A stretch of DNA of 7,385 nt from Bacteroidales bacterium (GTDB lineage: Bacteria > Bacteroidota > Bacteroidia > Bacteroidales > Tenuifilaceae), in assembly GCA_003531155.1 (NCBI GenBank), contig DQHR01000194.1, forward strand, positions 8,727 to 16,111, read 5' to 3'. The notes below the pieces were generated by a model that ran no database searches, was not told where the DNA came from, and worked only from the letters and a program-made list of their open reading frames with translations. Position numbers and translations under genes: made by a program. Shown here in pieces: positions 1 to 6,879 of the stretch. How positions within the stretch are numbered: the stretch's first letter is position 1; each line of letters begins with the position of its first letter.

Positions 1-316
1 GTTTGCTGATAAACTGAAATCAATAGATGTTAATACAATAGCATTCTTTACTGCTCTCGAAAAATCTGTTTACTTAGTAACTGAGGATAACCATCGCTAT
101 GCCATTGATTATACACTTGAAAAACTTGAAGAGGTGGTTAATCCGAAAATCTTTTATAGAATAAATCGTAAGTTTATAGTCAATATTTCTGCAATTAAAG
201 GCATGTATACTTACTCTAAATCGAGAGTAAAGGTAGAACTAAAACCTGATCCTGAGACCGAGGTAATAGTAAGTTCTGAGAGATCTTCGGGGTTTAAGGA
301 TTGGTTGAATCAGTAA
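1..316 (+). CDS. LytTR-family response regulator, C-terminal DNA-binding domain (5' partial)
   Basis: This is the last 104 codons of a gene that begins before the window; the reading frame is open from base 2 and ends at TAA 314-316. The visible protein covers most of a LytTR domain, the beta-strand-rich DNA-binding module of AgrA/LytR-type regulators. Visible hallmarks are the central FYRINRKFIVNISAIKGM segment, equivalent to the family's F-x-R-[IV]-[HN]-R-x-[FY]-[IV]-V-N core, and the terminal pattern VSSER...FKDWLNQ, equivalent to the usual [VI]S-x-[ERS]-x5-F-x-x-W/L ending. In the family this domain normally follows a phosphoacceptor receiver domain, which would lie to the left and cannot be seen. 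A GTG at 134 inside the domain is not a credible start, because it would remove the first third of the fold. The next gene starts 13 bases after the stop, suggesting co-transcription, although regulation of the downstream genes is only a guess. Confidence 0.88.
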   Translation, partial: FADKLKSIDVNTIAFFTALEKSVYLVTEDNHRYAIDYTLEKLEEVVNPKIFYRINRKFIVNISAIKGMYTYSKSRVKVELKPDPETEVIVSSERSSGFKDWLNQ

Positions 317-329
317 TAATGAGAGTAAT

Positions 330-992
330 ATGAAAACAGCAGCGGTTTTTGGAGCAACAGGATTAATAGGCACTCATCTTGTTCAACTTCTTTGCAATAG
401 CAACGAGTATGGGAAAGTTTATTCATTTGCTCGTCGTAAACCCGAGAATCAACCTGAGAAAGTAGAGTATATCGATTTTTTGACTGATTTGCTTAAAATC
501 CCAAATGATGTTGATACTGTTTTTGTTTGCCTTGGAACAACAATAAAGAAAGCGGGAACACAAGAAGCATTTCTAAAAATTGATTATGATATGGTTGTTG
601 AGATTGCCAAGCAATCAAAATTATCGAATGTAAAACGATTTATTGTAGTCAGTTCAATTGGAGCTAATCCGAATACCAATAACTTTTATTTGCAAACAAA
701 AGGGAGAATGGAAGAGGCTGTAAAACAACTACAAATTGATTATTGTGGAATTGTTCGCCCATCGCTTTTATTTGGTAATAGGATTGAATTTCGCTTTGGC
801 GAAAGGGTTGCCATTGCACTATTCAAAATATTTAGTTTTATATTTGTCGGCCCATTAAAAAAATACAAAGGGATTTACGCTGAAGATGTAGCAAAAGGCA
901 TGATAATGCTTGCTCGAAGCGAAATGGGTAATGTAACAATTGAATCAAATATCATTAAACAACTGGCAGATGAGTACACAAAGCAACAATAG
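330..992 (+). CDS. NAD(P)-binding atypical short-chain dehydrogenase (HTATIP2/TIP30-like)
   Basis: This 220-residue protein has a Rossmann fold. The dinucleotide-binding glycine motif GATGLIG is at residues 8-14, directly after the first beta strand, and an arginine pair (R35-R36) at the end of strand 2 suits NADP(H) phosphate recognition. The segment V107-SSIG followed by Y120-x3-K124 matches the Ser/Tyr/Lys arrangement of extended or atypical SDR enzymes. The order VSS-x-GA, YxxxKG, and then RPSLLFG resembles the TIP30/HTATIP2-like group, commonly annotated simply as NAD(P)H-binding protein or oxidoreductase. The substrate cannot be told from sequence. The length is typical of this small atypical SDR group and there is no signal peptide, so it is cytosolic. 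It starts 13 bases after the LytTR gene and its end overlaps the nitroreductase start by 23 bases, consistent with a three-gene operon. I am confident of the fold, less so of the subfamily, and do not assign a reaction. Confidence 0.85.
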   Translation: MKTAAVFGATGLIGTHLVQLLCNSNEYGKVYSFARRKPENQPEKVEYIDFLTDLLKIPNDVDTVFVCLGTTIKKAGTQEAFLKIDYDMVVEIAKQSKLSNVKRFIVVSSIGANPNTNNFYLQTKGRMEEAVKQLQIDYCGIVRPSLLFGNRIEFRFGERVAIALFKIFSFIFVGPLKKYKGIYAEDVAKGMIMLARSEMGNVTIESNIIKQLADEYTKQQ

Positions 993-1536
993 TGAGTTCT
1001 TTCAGAAATTGATTAGCAATAGACAAAGCGTTCGCGCTTACAAGCCCGATGCTGTTGAGAAAGAAAAAATTGATAGAATTCTTGAGGCTGGACGGATATC
1101 ACCGTCTGCATGTAATGCTCAACCTTGGAAGTTTATTGTTGTTGACGAACCAGAATTGAAGAATAATATTGCTGATGCAACCTCAAATAGGGTTATTGGT
1201 ATTAACCACTTTACAAAGCAAGCACCCGTTCATATTGTTGTTGTACTTGAACCCGCTAACTTCAACTCTAATTTTGGAAGCATTATGAAGGATAAAAATC
1301 TTCCATTAATAGATATTGGAATTGCAGCAGCACACCTTTGCCTGCAGGCAACTGCCGAAGGACTTGGAACCTGTATTTTAGGCTGGTTTAACGAACGAAC
1401 TGTTAAAAAATTACTCAATATACCACGACGAAAAAGAGTTATACTTATCATAACTCTTGGATATGCAGCAACTGATGAGCTACGAGAGAAAAAACGGAAA
1501 ACAATAGAGGAAGTAGTTAGCAAAAATAAATACTAA
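970..1536 (+). CDS. Nitroreductase family protein (FMN-dependent NAD(P)H oxidoreductase)
   Basis: With the start at ATG 970 the product has 188 residues, normal for a single-domain nitroreductase. The flavin-binding N-terminal motif RQSVRAY lies at residues 18-24. The conserved SPSACNAQPWKF block at 44-55 contributes to the FMN pocket and dimer interface. The DIG-x3-AHLCLQA and GLGTCILGWF blocks (115-140) are the central helix and FMN-phosphate region, and LGYA at 163-166 precedes the C-terminal R-x-KKRK tail frequent in the family. Members use NAD(P)H to reduce nitro groups, quinones or flavins as homodimers in the cytosol; the physiological substrate is unknown here. An in-frame ATG at 940 would add ten residues and deepen the overlap with the upstream gene. 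I prefer 970 because the RQSVR motif then falls about 18 residues from the start, as is usual. Its stop TAA 1534-1536 overlaps the stop of the convergent glycosyltransferase. Confidence 0.9.
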   Translation: MSTQSNNSEFFQKLISNRQSVRAYKPDAVEKEKIDRILEAGRISPSACNAQPWKFIVVDEPELKNNIADATSNRVIGINHFTKQAPVHIVVVLEPANFNSNFGSIMKDKNLPLIDIGIAAAHLCLQATAEGLGTCILGWFNERTVKKLLNIPRRKRVILIITLGYAATDELREKKRKTIEEVVSKNKY

Positions 1537-2627
1537 CCTGCCAGAGCTTTATTGAATAATTCAATAAACTTTGGTTGCTCATTTTCCCAAACAAGCTCAT
1601 TATTCGCAGCAATAAGATTATCTATAGTCTTCTCTCGTTTATCCTTGTTTTCGAAGAAACTAGCAACTAAATCGGCCAGTTCTTTAGGGTCTTTTGTTTT
1701 AGCAACAATACCAATGTCATACTTTTCAACAATTTTAGCCATTTCTGGCAAATCACTCACCAAAACGGCAATCTGAGCTTGAATGTAATCAAAAAGTTTA
1801 TTAGGTAGAGCATATCTATAGCTAAGCCCTAGATCTTCTTCTAAAGAAAGACCAAGCCATGCTTTTGAGGATAAAGCATGAAGTTTCTCATATGGAATAC
1901 GGCCCCTAAATTCAACCCTATCTATAAGATCTAGTTCTATTACTCTTTTTCTCAGTTTTAACTCTAAATCTCCCGCTCCAACAATCATTAAACAGTAACA
2001 CGGAAGGTTATTTATCATTTCAATAGCTAGTTCCAAGCCTCTGCCTTTATTTAACGCACCCTGATAAATAATAGTTGGTCTAACACTTTTATGTCCATAA
2101 TTTTCATTTCTTAAAGGAAGATTTCTAATCACCTCCATTCTAATTCCATATTTTTTAAAATACTCATCTGCAATTCCTTGCGAAACGGTGTAGGCGTATT
2201 TAACCCTCTTTAGGCATAATAGTTCTATAAACTTCCAAATATTTCTTGTTATTGGTCTTCCAATTAACTCAGGTGTCTCCGTAAAGTATTCATGGCTATC
2301 ATATACTAAAGATTTTCCTTTAAAAAAGCAACCTAGCCGACACCCTAATAAAGTATCCAAATCATTAGAGCAAACCAAATCGAATCTATGAAATAGTAAA
2401 TAAAAGAATATCCTAATATTGAAAAAGAAATAGAAAAGAAATCCTTTTCGGAATACCATTCTCAATAATTTTACCTTATACTTTCTCTCTACATTTTTTG
2501 GAGTATCAGGCAACCTCCGTCCGATAGCTAACACATCATGACCTTCTTGGGTAAGAGTTATCGAACTTCTATGAACTCGTTGATCGGAAACCAGATCGGT
2601 GGTAGCGAAAAGAATAATACGCGCCAT
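1533..2627 (-). CDS. GT-B glycosyltransferase, family 4-like
   Basis: This 364-residue protein is predicted to transfer a sugar from an activated nucleotide donor to an envelope glycan or lipid-linked acceptor at the inner face of the cytoplasmic membrane. The N-terminal Rossmann half begins ARIILFATTDLVSDQRVHR, with the substrate-contacting YDSHEYFTETPEL block at 109-121. The C-terminal donor-binding half shows YQGALNKGRGL (188-198), VGAGDLE (216-222), and the GLSYRYALPNKLFDYIQA block (267-284) followed by VSDLPEMAKIV, which is the pattern of GT4 enzymes. A strongly hydrophobic stretch at about 63-80 (aromatic and Leu-rich) may act as a membrane-contacting patch. Donor and acceptor cannot be deduced. 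No other polysaccharide gene is adjacent, so it looks like a stand-alone gene and not part of a large glycan locus. It is transcribed divergently from murB across 89 bases and converges on the nitroreductase with a 4-base tail overlap. Confidence 0.87.
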   Translation of the reverse strand: MARIILFATTDLVSDQRVHRSSITLTQEGHDVLAIGRRLPDTPKNVERKYKVKLLRMVFRKGFLFYFFFNIRIFFYLLFHRFDLVCSNDLDTLLGCRLGCFFKGKSLVYDSHEYFTETPELIGRPITRNIWKFIELLCLKRVKYAYTVSQGIADEYFKKYGIRMEVIRNLPLRNENYGHKSVRPTIIYQGALNKGRGLELAIEMINNLPCYCLMIVGAGDLELKLRKRVIELDLIDRVEFRGRIPYEKLHALSSKAWLGLSLEEDLGLSYRYALPNKLFDYIQAQIAVLVSDLPEMAKIVEKYDIGIVAKTKDPKELADLVASFFENKDKREKTIDNLIAANNELVWENEQPKFIELFNKALAG

Positions 2628-2695
2628 TGTTAGTCAATTAGTTGTAGCTAAGATATAAATAAAACTCCAAAAGTGGCGATTTATTCAGCTTTGCT

Positions 2696-2703
2696 TATCT
2701 TTG
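2696..2703 (+). promoter_or_regulatory. Predicted Bacteroidota -7 promoter box for murB
   Basis: TATCTTTG is an exact match to the TAnnTTTG -7 consensus of the Bacteroidota primary sigma factor. It ends 13 bases before the murB ATG, so the transcript would carry only a very short leader with no Shine-Dalgarno sequence. No clear TTTG is present at the expected -33 distance, so only half of the bipartite promoter is visible. Confidence 0.5.
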
Positions 2704-2716
2704 TAAAAAAACCTCT

Positions 2717-3730
2717 ATGATTGAGATAAAGAAAGATTATCCTTTAAAATCAAGAAACACCTTTGGCTTAGATGCCTACACTCGCTTTTATGTTGAAGCA
2801 AGTAAAGCCGATAAAATTTCATTCTCTCTCAACTACGCATCGTACTATAATCTTCCAGTAATGATTTTAGGAGGTGGAAGTAATATTTTATTTACAAAGA
2901 ATTACGAAGGACTTATAATTCGTCCAACGATACAGGGGATTGAAATTATAGAAGATGCACCTGAAACCGTTACAGTTCGTGTTGGTGCTGGAATAAACTG
3001 GGATTCATTCGTAGAATGGACTGTTTCAAGGGGTTTTGGAGGACTCGAAAATCTCTCATACATCCCTGGCGATGTTGGAGCAAGTCCAATTCAGAACATT
3101 GGCGCATATGGAGTAGAAGCAAAAGATACAATAATTAAGGTTGAAGGGCTTAACATTATTACCAAAAAAAAGGTTGAGTTGACCAATTCTGAATGCCAAT
3201 TCGATTATAGGTTCAGCATATTCAAAGGGGAATTAAAACATAGGGTTATTGTAACCCACGTTCATTTCAAACTTTCAAAAAAACCAAGCCTAATTACTCA
3301 TTATGGTAATCTTGATGAAGAAATTGAGAAACTCGGTGAACGTACAATTCAAACTGTTCGTAATGCAGTAATTAAAATACGAAAACAAAAGCTCCCTGAG
3401 CCAACAGAGATTGGAAACGCTGGGAGTTTCTTTAAAAACCCTTTGGTAAAAACTTCAGTTTTTAAAGCGTTACAAAACAAATACGAAAAAGTTCCTTCTT
3501 ACACTGCATCTGATACTCAAGTAAAGATCCCTGCGGGGTGGCTTATTGAGCAATGTGGTTGGAAAGGCAAAAAAGTTGGTAGCTGCGGAGTACACCAGAA
3601 TCAAGCATTGGTACTGGTAAACTATGGCGAAGCAAAAGGCTCAGAGATTCTGAATCTAGCACATCAAATCCAAAAATCAGTACACGAGCAATTCGGTATT
3701 GAACTTGAGATGGAAGTGAATGTTGTGTAA
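2717..3730 (+). CDS. murB: UDP-N-acetylenolpyruvoylglucosamine reductase MurB (type I)
   Basis: MurB is a cytosolic FAD enzyme that uses NADPH to reduce UDP-GlcNAc-enolpyruvate to UDP-MurNAc, the second committed step of peptidoglycan precursor synthesis. At 337 residues it is close to the E. coli enzyme (342). It opens with the NTFGLDA motif (14-20). The FAD-binding part carries the LGGGSN loop (51-56) and IPGDVGASPIQNIGAYG (116-132). Y164-R165-x-SIFK corresponds to the substrate-binding Tyr-Arg pair of E. coli. S237 in NAGSFFKNP matches the catalytic serine that protonates the intermediate, and E333 in the C-terminal LEMEVNV matches the catalytic glutamate. The HYGNL segment near 195-199 matches the tyrosine loop that defines type I enzymes. 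All key residues are present, so it should be active. It appears to be transcribed alone from its own promoter: its upstream neighbour is divergent and mltG converges on it from 87 bases downstream. Confidence 0.97.
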   Translation: MIEIKKDYPLKSRNTFGLDAYTRFYVEASKADKISFSLNYASYYNLPVMILGGGSNILFTKNYEGLIIRPTIQGIEIIEDAPETVTVRVGAGINWDSFVEWTVSRGFGGLENLSYIPGDVGASPIQNIGAYGVEAKDTIIKVEGLNIITKKKVELTNSECQFDYRFSIFKGELKHRVIVTHVHFKLSKKPSLITHYGNLDEEIEKLGERTIQTVRNAVIKIRKQKLPEPTEIGNAGSFFKNPLVKTSVFKALQNKYEKVPSYTASDTQVKIPAGWLIEQCGWKGKKVGSCGVHQNQALVLVNYGEAKGSEILNLAHQIQKSVHEQFGIELEMEVNVV

Positions 3731-3817
3731 TACAGTTGTTCCGTTATAATTGTCTGTTGTTCGTAGAGGTCTATTACTCTTATCCGTTAAAAACTTATTA
3801 CTGTTGACTTATTAACT

Positions 3818-4870
3818 CTACCTATAAATCCTTTCCCTATTCAGTGCTTTTTGGTAGGCTAATGCATTTCTGTTATGTTCGGCAAGCGTTTTGGCAAAAA
3901 CATGGTAGCCCGAAAAATCATCCTTTGCACAAAAATATAAGTACTTATGATTTGGAGTGTTTAAAACGGCATCTACTGATGATATTGAAGGGCAACAAAT
4001 TGGGCCAGGAGGTAACCCATAATTTTTATAAGTATTGTAAGGTGATTTAACCTCTAGGTGCTTTGTTAGAACACGTTTTAAACCAAAATCATTAATTGCA
4101 AACTTAATTGTAGGATCAGCCTGAAGAGGCATATTAATTTTTAATCGGTTTAGGTAAACACCAGCAATTATTGGTCGTTCATCGCGCTTGTTCGACTCCT
4201 CTTCAACTATAGAGGCCAAAGTTGATACCTCCTCACGTTTTAGCCCAATGATTTTTGCCTTTTCATCTCTATCCTTAGTCCAAAAGAGTGTGTACTCCTT
4301 TTTCATCCTATCAAAAAAAGTTTTTGCATCAGTATTCCAGTAAACCTCATAGGTATTTGGAATAAACATTGATATTAATGTATATTCGTTAAAACCATAA
4401 TTATTAGGAGTTTCCATACTTCTAAAATACCGAATAATAGATAAAGAGTCAGCCTCTATTTGTGTAGCAATCTTTGCTGCCAGTTGCTCAGGTGTGCGTA
4501 TATTATTAAAGGTAATTTTGACTGGCGATTGAGTTGCAGTAATAAGCATACGAATCAAAGTTCGATTACTCATTCCTGATCTAATTTTATAACAACCAGG
4601 TTTAACCCTATTAGTATATCCTAATGAATTGGATGCTTTAACAAACGATTCAATATCCACAACCAAGTTATTTTTCTTAATACTATCAAGTACAACATTA
4701 AATTCAGAACCGGTTGGGATATATAGTAGTTTATCCTTTTTTATATCAACATTAGAACGATACATTCGGGTATAATAGTTCACACCGAATATGAAAAACG
4801 TAACTACTGCTAGAGCAGCTACGCTTAAAAAGTATTTATTTTTAATTAACTTCAAAAACTTCTCAAACAT
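3818..4870 (-). CDS. mltG: Endolytic murein transglycosylase MltG (YceG-like)
   Basis: MltG is an inner-membrane lytic transglycosylase that cleaves nascent glycan strands and is thought to terminate their elongation. The 350-residue product has a short cytoplasmic N-terminus, one membrane segment at about 13-33 and a periplasmic remainder, as in the 340-residue E. coli protein. The YceG catalytic signature is clear: LASIVEEES at 218-226 holds the catalytic glutamate (in the E223-E225 cluster), followed by R231-x5-VYLNRL and MPLQADPTIKFA (247-258), then SPYNTY-x3-GLPPGPI (276-291), the DAVLN block and the C-terminal YLYFC...HVFAKTLAEHN segment. The loop after PPGPI reads CCPSIS, with two adjacent cysteines at 292-293, which I do not recall as common. 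It lies 23 bases downstream of the aminotransferase on the same strand, so the two are probably co-transcribed. AAAGGTG just before the ATG is only a poorly spaced Shine-Dalgarno-like match. Confidence 0.95.
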   Translation of the reverse strand: MFEKFLKLIKNKYFLSVAALAVVTFFIFGVNYYTRMYRSNVDIKKDKLLYIPTGSEFNVVLDSIKKNNLVVDIESFVKASNSLGYTNRVKPGCYKIRSGMSNRTLIRMLITATQSPVKITFNNIRTPEQLAAKIATQIEADSLSIIRYFRSMETPNNYGFNEYTLISMFIPNTYEVYWNTDAKTFFDRMKKEYTLFWTKDRDEKAKIIGLKREEVSTLASIVEEESNKRDERPIIAGVYLNRLKINMPLQADPTIKFAINDFGLKRVLTKHLEVKSPYNTYKNYGLPPGPICCPSISSVDAVLNTPNHKYLYFCAKDDFSGYHVFAKTLAEHNRNALAYQKALNRERIYR

Positions 4871-4893
4871 GCACCTTTCATTTAATCATAAAT

Positions 4894-6087
4894 CTATTGA
4901 AGTAGAGCCACAGCTTTCTCAATCCTCTTCGCAGCTTCAACTAATTTATCGTCTGATGTTGCATATGAATTCCTGATATAGTTTGGAGCACCAAATGCTG
5001 AACCAGGAACAACCGCTACGTGGCCAACATTTAAAAGAAACATCGATAAATCATCAGAGTTCTTTATTACTGTTCCATTGTATTGTTTCCCGAAGAAATA
5101 AGAAATTTCTGGAAAAATATAGAATGCGCCACCTGGCATATTGGTTCTAAATCCTTTGATTTTCGAAACTGCATCAACAACTAAATTACGACGACGAACA
5201 AAAGCTTCGCACATCACCTTAACTGTTTTTCCATCGGAATTGAAAGCGGCAGTTGCTGCTTTTTGTGCAATAGAACATACTCCAGATGTTTGCTGGCCTT
5301 GAAGTTTCATGCAAGCTTTTGCAATCCACTTTGCCGAAGCCGAAAAACCAATTCTCCAGCCAGTCATTGCATAACCTTTCGATACGCCATTAATAATTAT
5401 TACTCTATCACGTATATTCTCAAACTGTGCAATACTTTCATGTTTCCCGGTAAAATTGATATGCTCGTATATCTCATCAGAAATAACAAGTAGATTAGGA
5501 TATTTTGCAACGATATCGGCAATAGCCTTTAATTCATCATGAGTATAGATACTCCCGGTTGGGTTAGAGGGTGAGCAAAGCATCAATACTCTTGATTTTG
5601 GAGTAATAACATCCTCGAGTTGTTTTGGGGTAATCTTAAAATCGTTATCTAACCCAGTTTCAATAACTACGCTCTTACCTTCCGATAATTTTACCAGTTC
5701 AACATAGCTAACCCAGTATGGTGAAGGTACAATAACCTCATCGCCCTTATCAACAACGCAAAGGAGCACATTTGATAAGCTATGCTTTGCACCCCCTGAA
5801 ACAACAATTTGATCGGAGGTGAAGTCGAGATTGTTCTCTCTTTTAAGTTTTCCACAAATAGAATCAAGTAGATCCTTATAGCCAGCAATTGGAGTGTAAA
5901 ACGAATAGTTTTCATCTATAGCTTTTTTAGCAGCCTCCTTCACAAAATCGGGTGTAAAGAAATCAGGTTCACCTAAGCTAAGATTAATAACATCGATTCC
6001 TTGAGCAGCAAGTTCTCTCGATTTTTGCGACATGGCAATGGTTTGCGACTCTTCAAGTGCGGCTATACGGGCAGATACTCTTTCCAT
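4894..6087 (-). CDS. PLP-dependent class I aminotransferase (aspartate aminotransferase Ib-like)
   Basis: This 397-residue cytosolic enzyme is predicted to transfer amino groups between aspartate (or a related amino acid) and 2-oxoglutarate using pyridoxal phosphate. It aligns by eye along its whole length with the Thermus-type aspartate aminotransferases (subgroup Ib/1-beta), often called aspC in annotations. Visible landmarks are SLGEPDF (37-43), SGGAKHS (97-103), PSPYWVSY with cofactor-stacking Y124, SNPTG (174-178) with N175, SDEIYEH (203-209) with D204 and Y207, and NGVSKGYAMTGWRIGF, where K237 forms the Schiff base and R245 binds the cofactor phosphate. R372 in YIRNSYATS should bind the substrate alpha-carboxylate; the Asn following it replaces the usual aliphatic or aromatic residue. 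It is the first gene of a probable two-gene unit with mltG and is divergent from the unknown membrane-protein gene. Substrate preference is inferred only from family. Confidence 0.93.
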   Translation of the reverse strand: MERVSARIAALEESQTIAMSQKSRELAAQGIDVINLSLGEPDFFTPDFVKEAAKKAIDENYSFYTPIAGYKDLLDSICGKLKRENNLDFTSDQIVVSGGAKHSLSNVLLCVVDKGDEVIVPSPYWVSYVELVKLSEGKSVVIETGLDNDFKITPKQLEDVITPKSRVLMLCSPSNPTGSIYTHDELKAIADIVAKYPNLLVISDEIYEHINFTGKHESIAQFENIRDRVIIINGVSKGYAMTGWRIGFSASAKWIAKACMKLQGQQTSGVCSIAQKAATAAFNSDGKTVKVMCEAFVRRRNLVVDAVSKIKGFRTNMPGGAFYIFPEISYFFGKQYNGTVIKNSDDLSMFLLNVGHVAVVPGSAFGAPNYIRNSYATSDDKLVEAAKRIEKAVALLQ

Positions 6088-6171
6088 TATATTTATAGTT
6101 TTAGGATATAGTCAATTCAATTAATATCTTTTGTAACTTTAAGACGCTAAAATTACACTTTCTTTGAGTAT

Positions 6172-6179
6172 CAAAAATA
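6172..6179 (-). promoter_or_regulatory. Possible -7 box for the aminotransferase-mltG unit
   Basis: Read on the minus strand this octamer is TATTTTTG, an exact TAnnTTTG match, lying 84 bases upstream of the aminotransferase ATG in the 109-base divergent intergenic region. No TTTG is seen at the matching -33 distance and the surroundings are very AT-rich, so a chance match is quite possible. Confidence 0.25.
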
Positions 6180-6196
6180 ATTTGAACTGAAAAAAT

Positions 6197-6715
6197 ATGC
6201 TATTAGCAGATATCCTTAAAATTGTACTACCATCGTTATTAGTTTTTTTGGCTGGTTACCTAGCAGTTGCTAGGATGTTAAGTAATGAAGCTGATCGTCG
6301 GAAAGCCGACAGAATTCTTGCTAATCAAAGAATTTCAATACCTATTCGTCTTCAGGCTTACGAGCGATTGGTTCTCTTTCTTGAGCGTATTTCACCAGAA
6401 TCGCTAATAGTTAGGGTTAATCAACCTAATATTGATGCAAAAACCCTACAGTCAGCTCTCCTTACAACAATTAGAGCCGAATGGGAGCATAATCTTTCGC
6501 AACAGCTATACATTAGTAATGAGGCATGGGAATTGACCCGAAACGCAAAAGGCAATATGATTAAACTAATAAATATCTGTGCGGAAAGGGTTGACCCTGA
6601 TGCACCATCAATTGTATTTAGTCAAAAAATATTAGAGTTAATGGTTGAACTTGAGCATCACCCAACATCAATTGCCATTGCGCAGCTTAAAAAGGAGGTT
6701 GGGGAATTCTTTTAA
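6197..6715 (+). CDS. Conserved single-pass membrane protein of unknown function
   Basis: This 172-residue protein has no function I can assign. It starts with a hydrophobic segment at about residues 7-27 (ILKIVLPSLLVFLAGYLAVA), followed by a charged stretch (EADRRKADRI), so it is most likely an N-terminally anchored membrane protein with a mostly helical soluble part; the positive charges after the segment suggest that part is cytosolic. Notable blocks are IPIRLQAYERLVLFLERISP (48-67), TIRAEWEHNLSQQLYIS (91-107) and the C-terminal ELEHHPTS region. From memory these blocks occur in a Bacteroidota-restricted hypothetical family of about this length (possibly the one catalogued as DUF7935), but I could not verify this. 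It stands alone: it is divergent from the aminotransferase and separated from the downstream lipoprotein by 164 bases. No ribosome binding site is visible. The frame is intact and codon use looks like that of its neighbours. Confidence 0.82.
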   Translation: MLLADILKIVLPSLLVFLAGYLAVARMLSNEADRRKADRILANQRISIPIRLQAYERLVLFLERISPESLIVRVNQPNIDAKTLQSALLTTIRAEWEHNLSQQLYISNEAWELTRNAKGNMIKLINICAERVDPDAPSIVFSQKILELMVELEHHPTSIAIAQLKKEVGEFF

Positions 6716-6785
6716 TCAAATATTTTTATCCGTTTTTATAGAAAATATCAACTTAAAACCAACTGTTACTTTCCTTAAATTCCAA

Positions 6786-6818
6786 TTTGTATTAAATAGT
6801 TTTTATTCTGTAACTTTC
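6786..6818 (+). promoter_or_regulatory. Weak candidate promoter upstream of the repeat lipoprotein
   Basis: TTTG at 6786-6789 and TAACTTTC at 6811-6818 are 21 bases apart, close to the Bacteroidota -33/-7 layout (TTTG and TAnnTTTG). The -7 box has a terminal C in place of G. It lies in the 164-base AT-rich gap between 6716 and 6879, which otherwise shows no gene and no strong hairpin. The leader would be about 55 bases. Confidence 0.28.
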
Positions 6819-6879
6819 TTTATTTATTCGCGTTTCTATTTTAATCGTAATATCTATTACACTTTAAATATTATATTTC

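Noticed and set aside
940..969. Longer in-frame start for the nitroreductase at ATG 940
   Set aside because: It adds ten residues that lie wholly inside the upstream gene and pushes the RQSVR flavin motif further from the N-terminus than usual; ATG 970 fits the family better.
2648..2655. TATCTTAG on the minus strand as a -7 box for the glycosyltransferase gene
   Set aside because: It has one mismatch in the TTTG core, and the only upstream TTTG is about 12 bases away, too close for a -33 element.
3731..3817. Short direct repeats between murB and mltG (GTTGTTC at 3735 and 3756; ACTTATTA at 3793 and 3807) and a possible bidirectional terminator
   Set aside because: The repeats are only 7-8 bases in AT-rich DNA, and no GC-rich stem followed by a T-run is visible, so neither a terminator nor a regulatory repeat is supported.
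6125..6184. TATCTTTTG (6125-6133) and TAATTTG (6178-6184) as promoter boxes for the unknown membrane-protein gene
   Set aside because: Both differ from TAnnTTTG by one base in internal spacing; in such AT-rich DNA near-matches like these are expected by chance.
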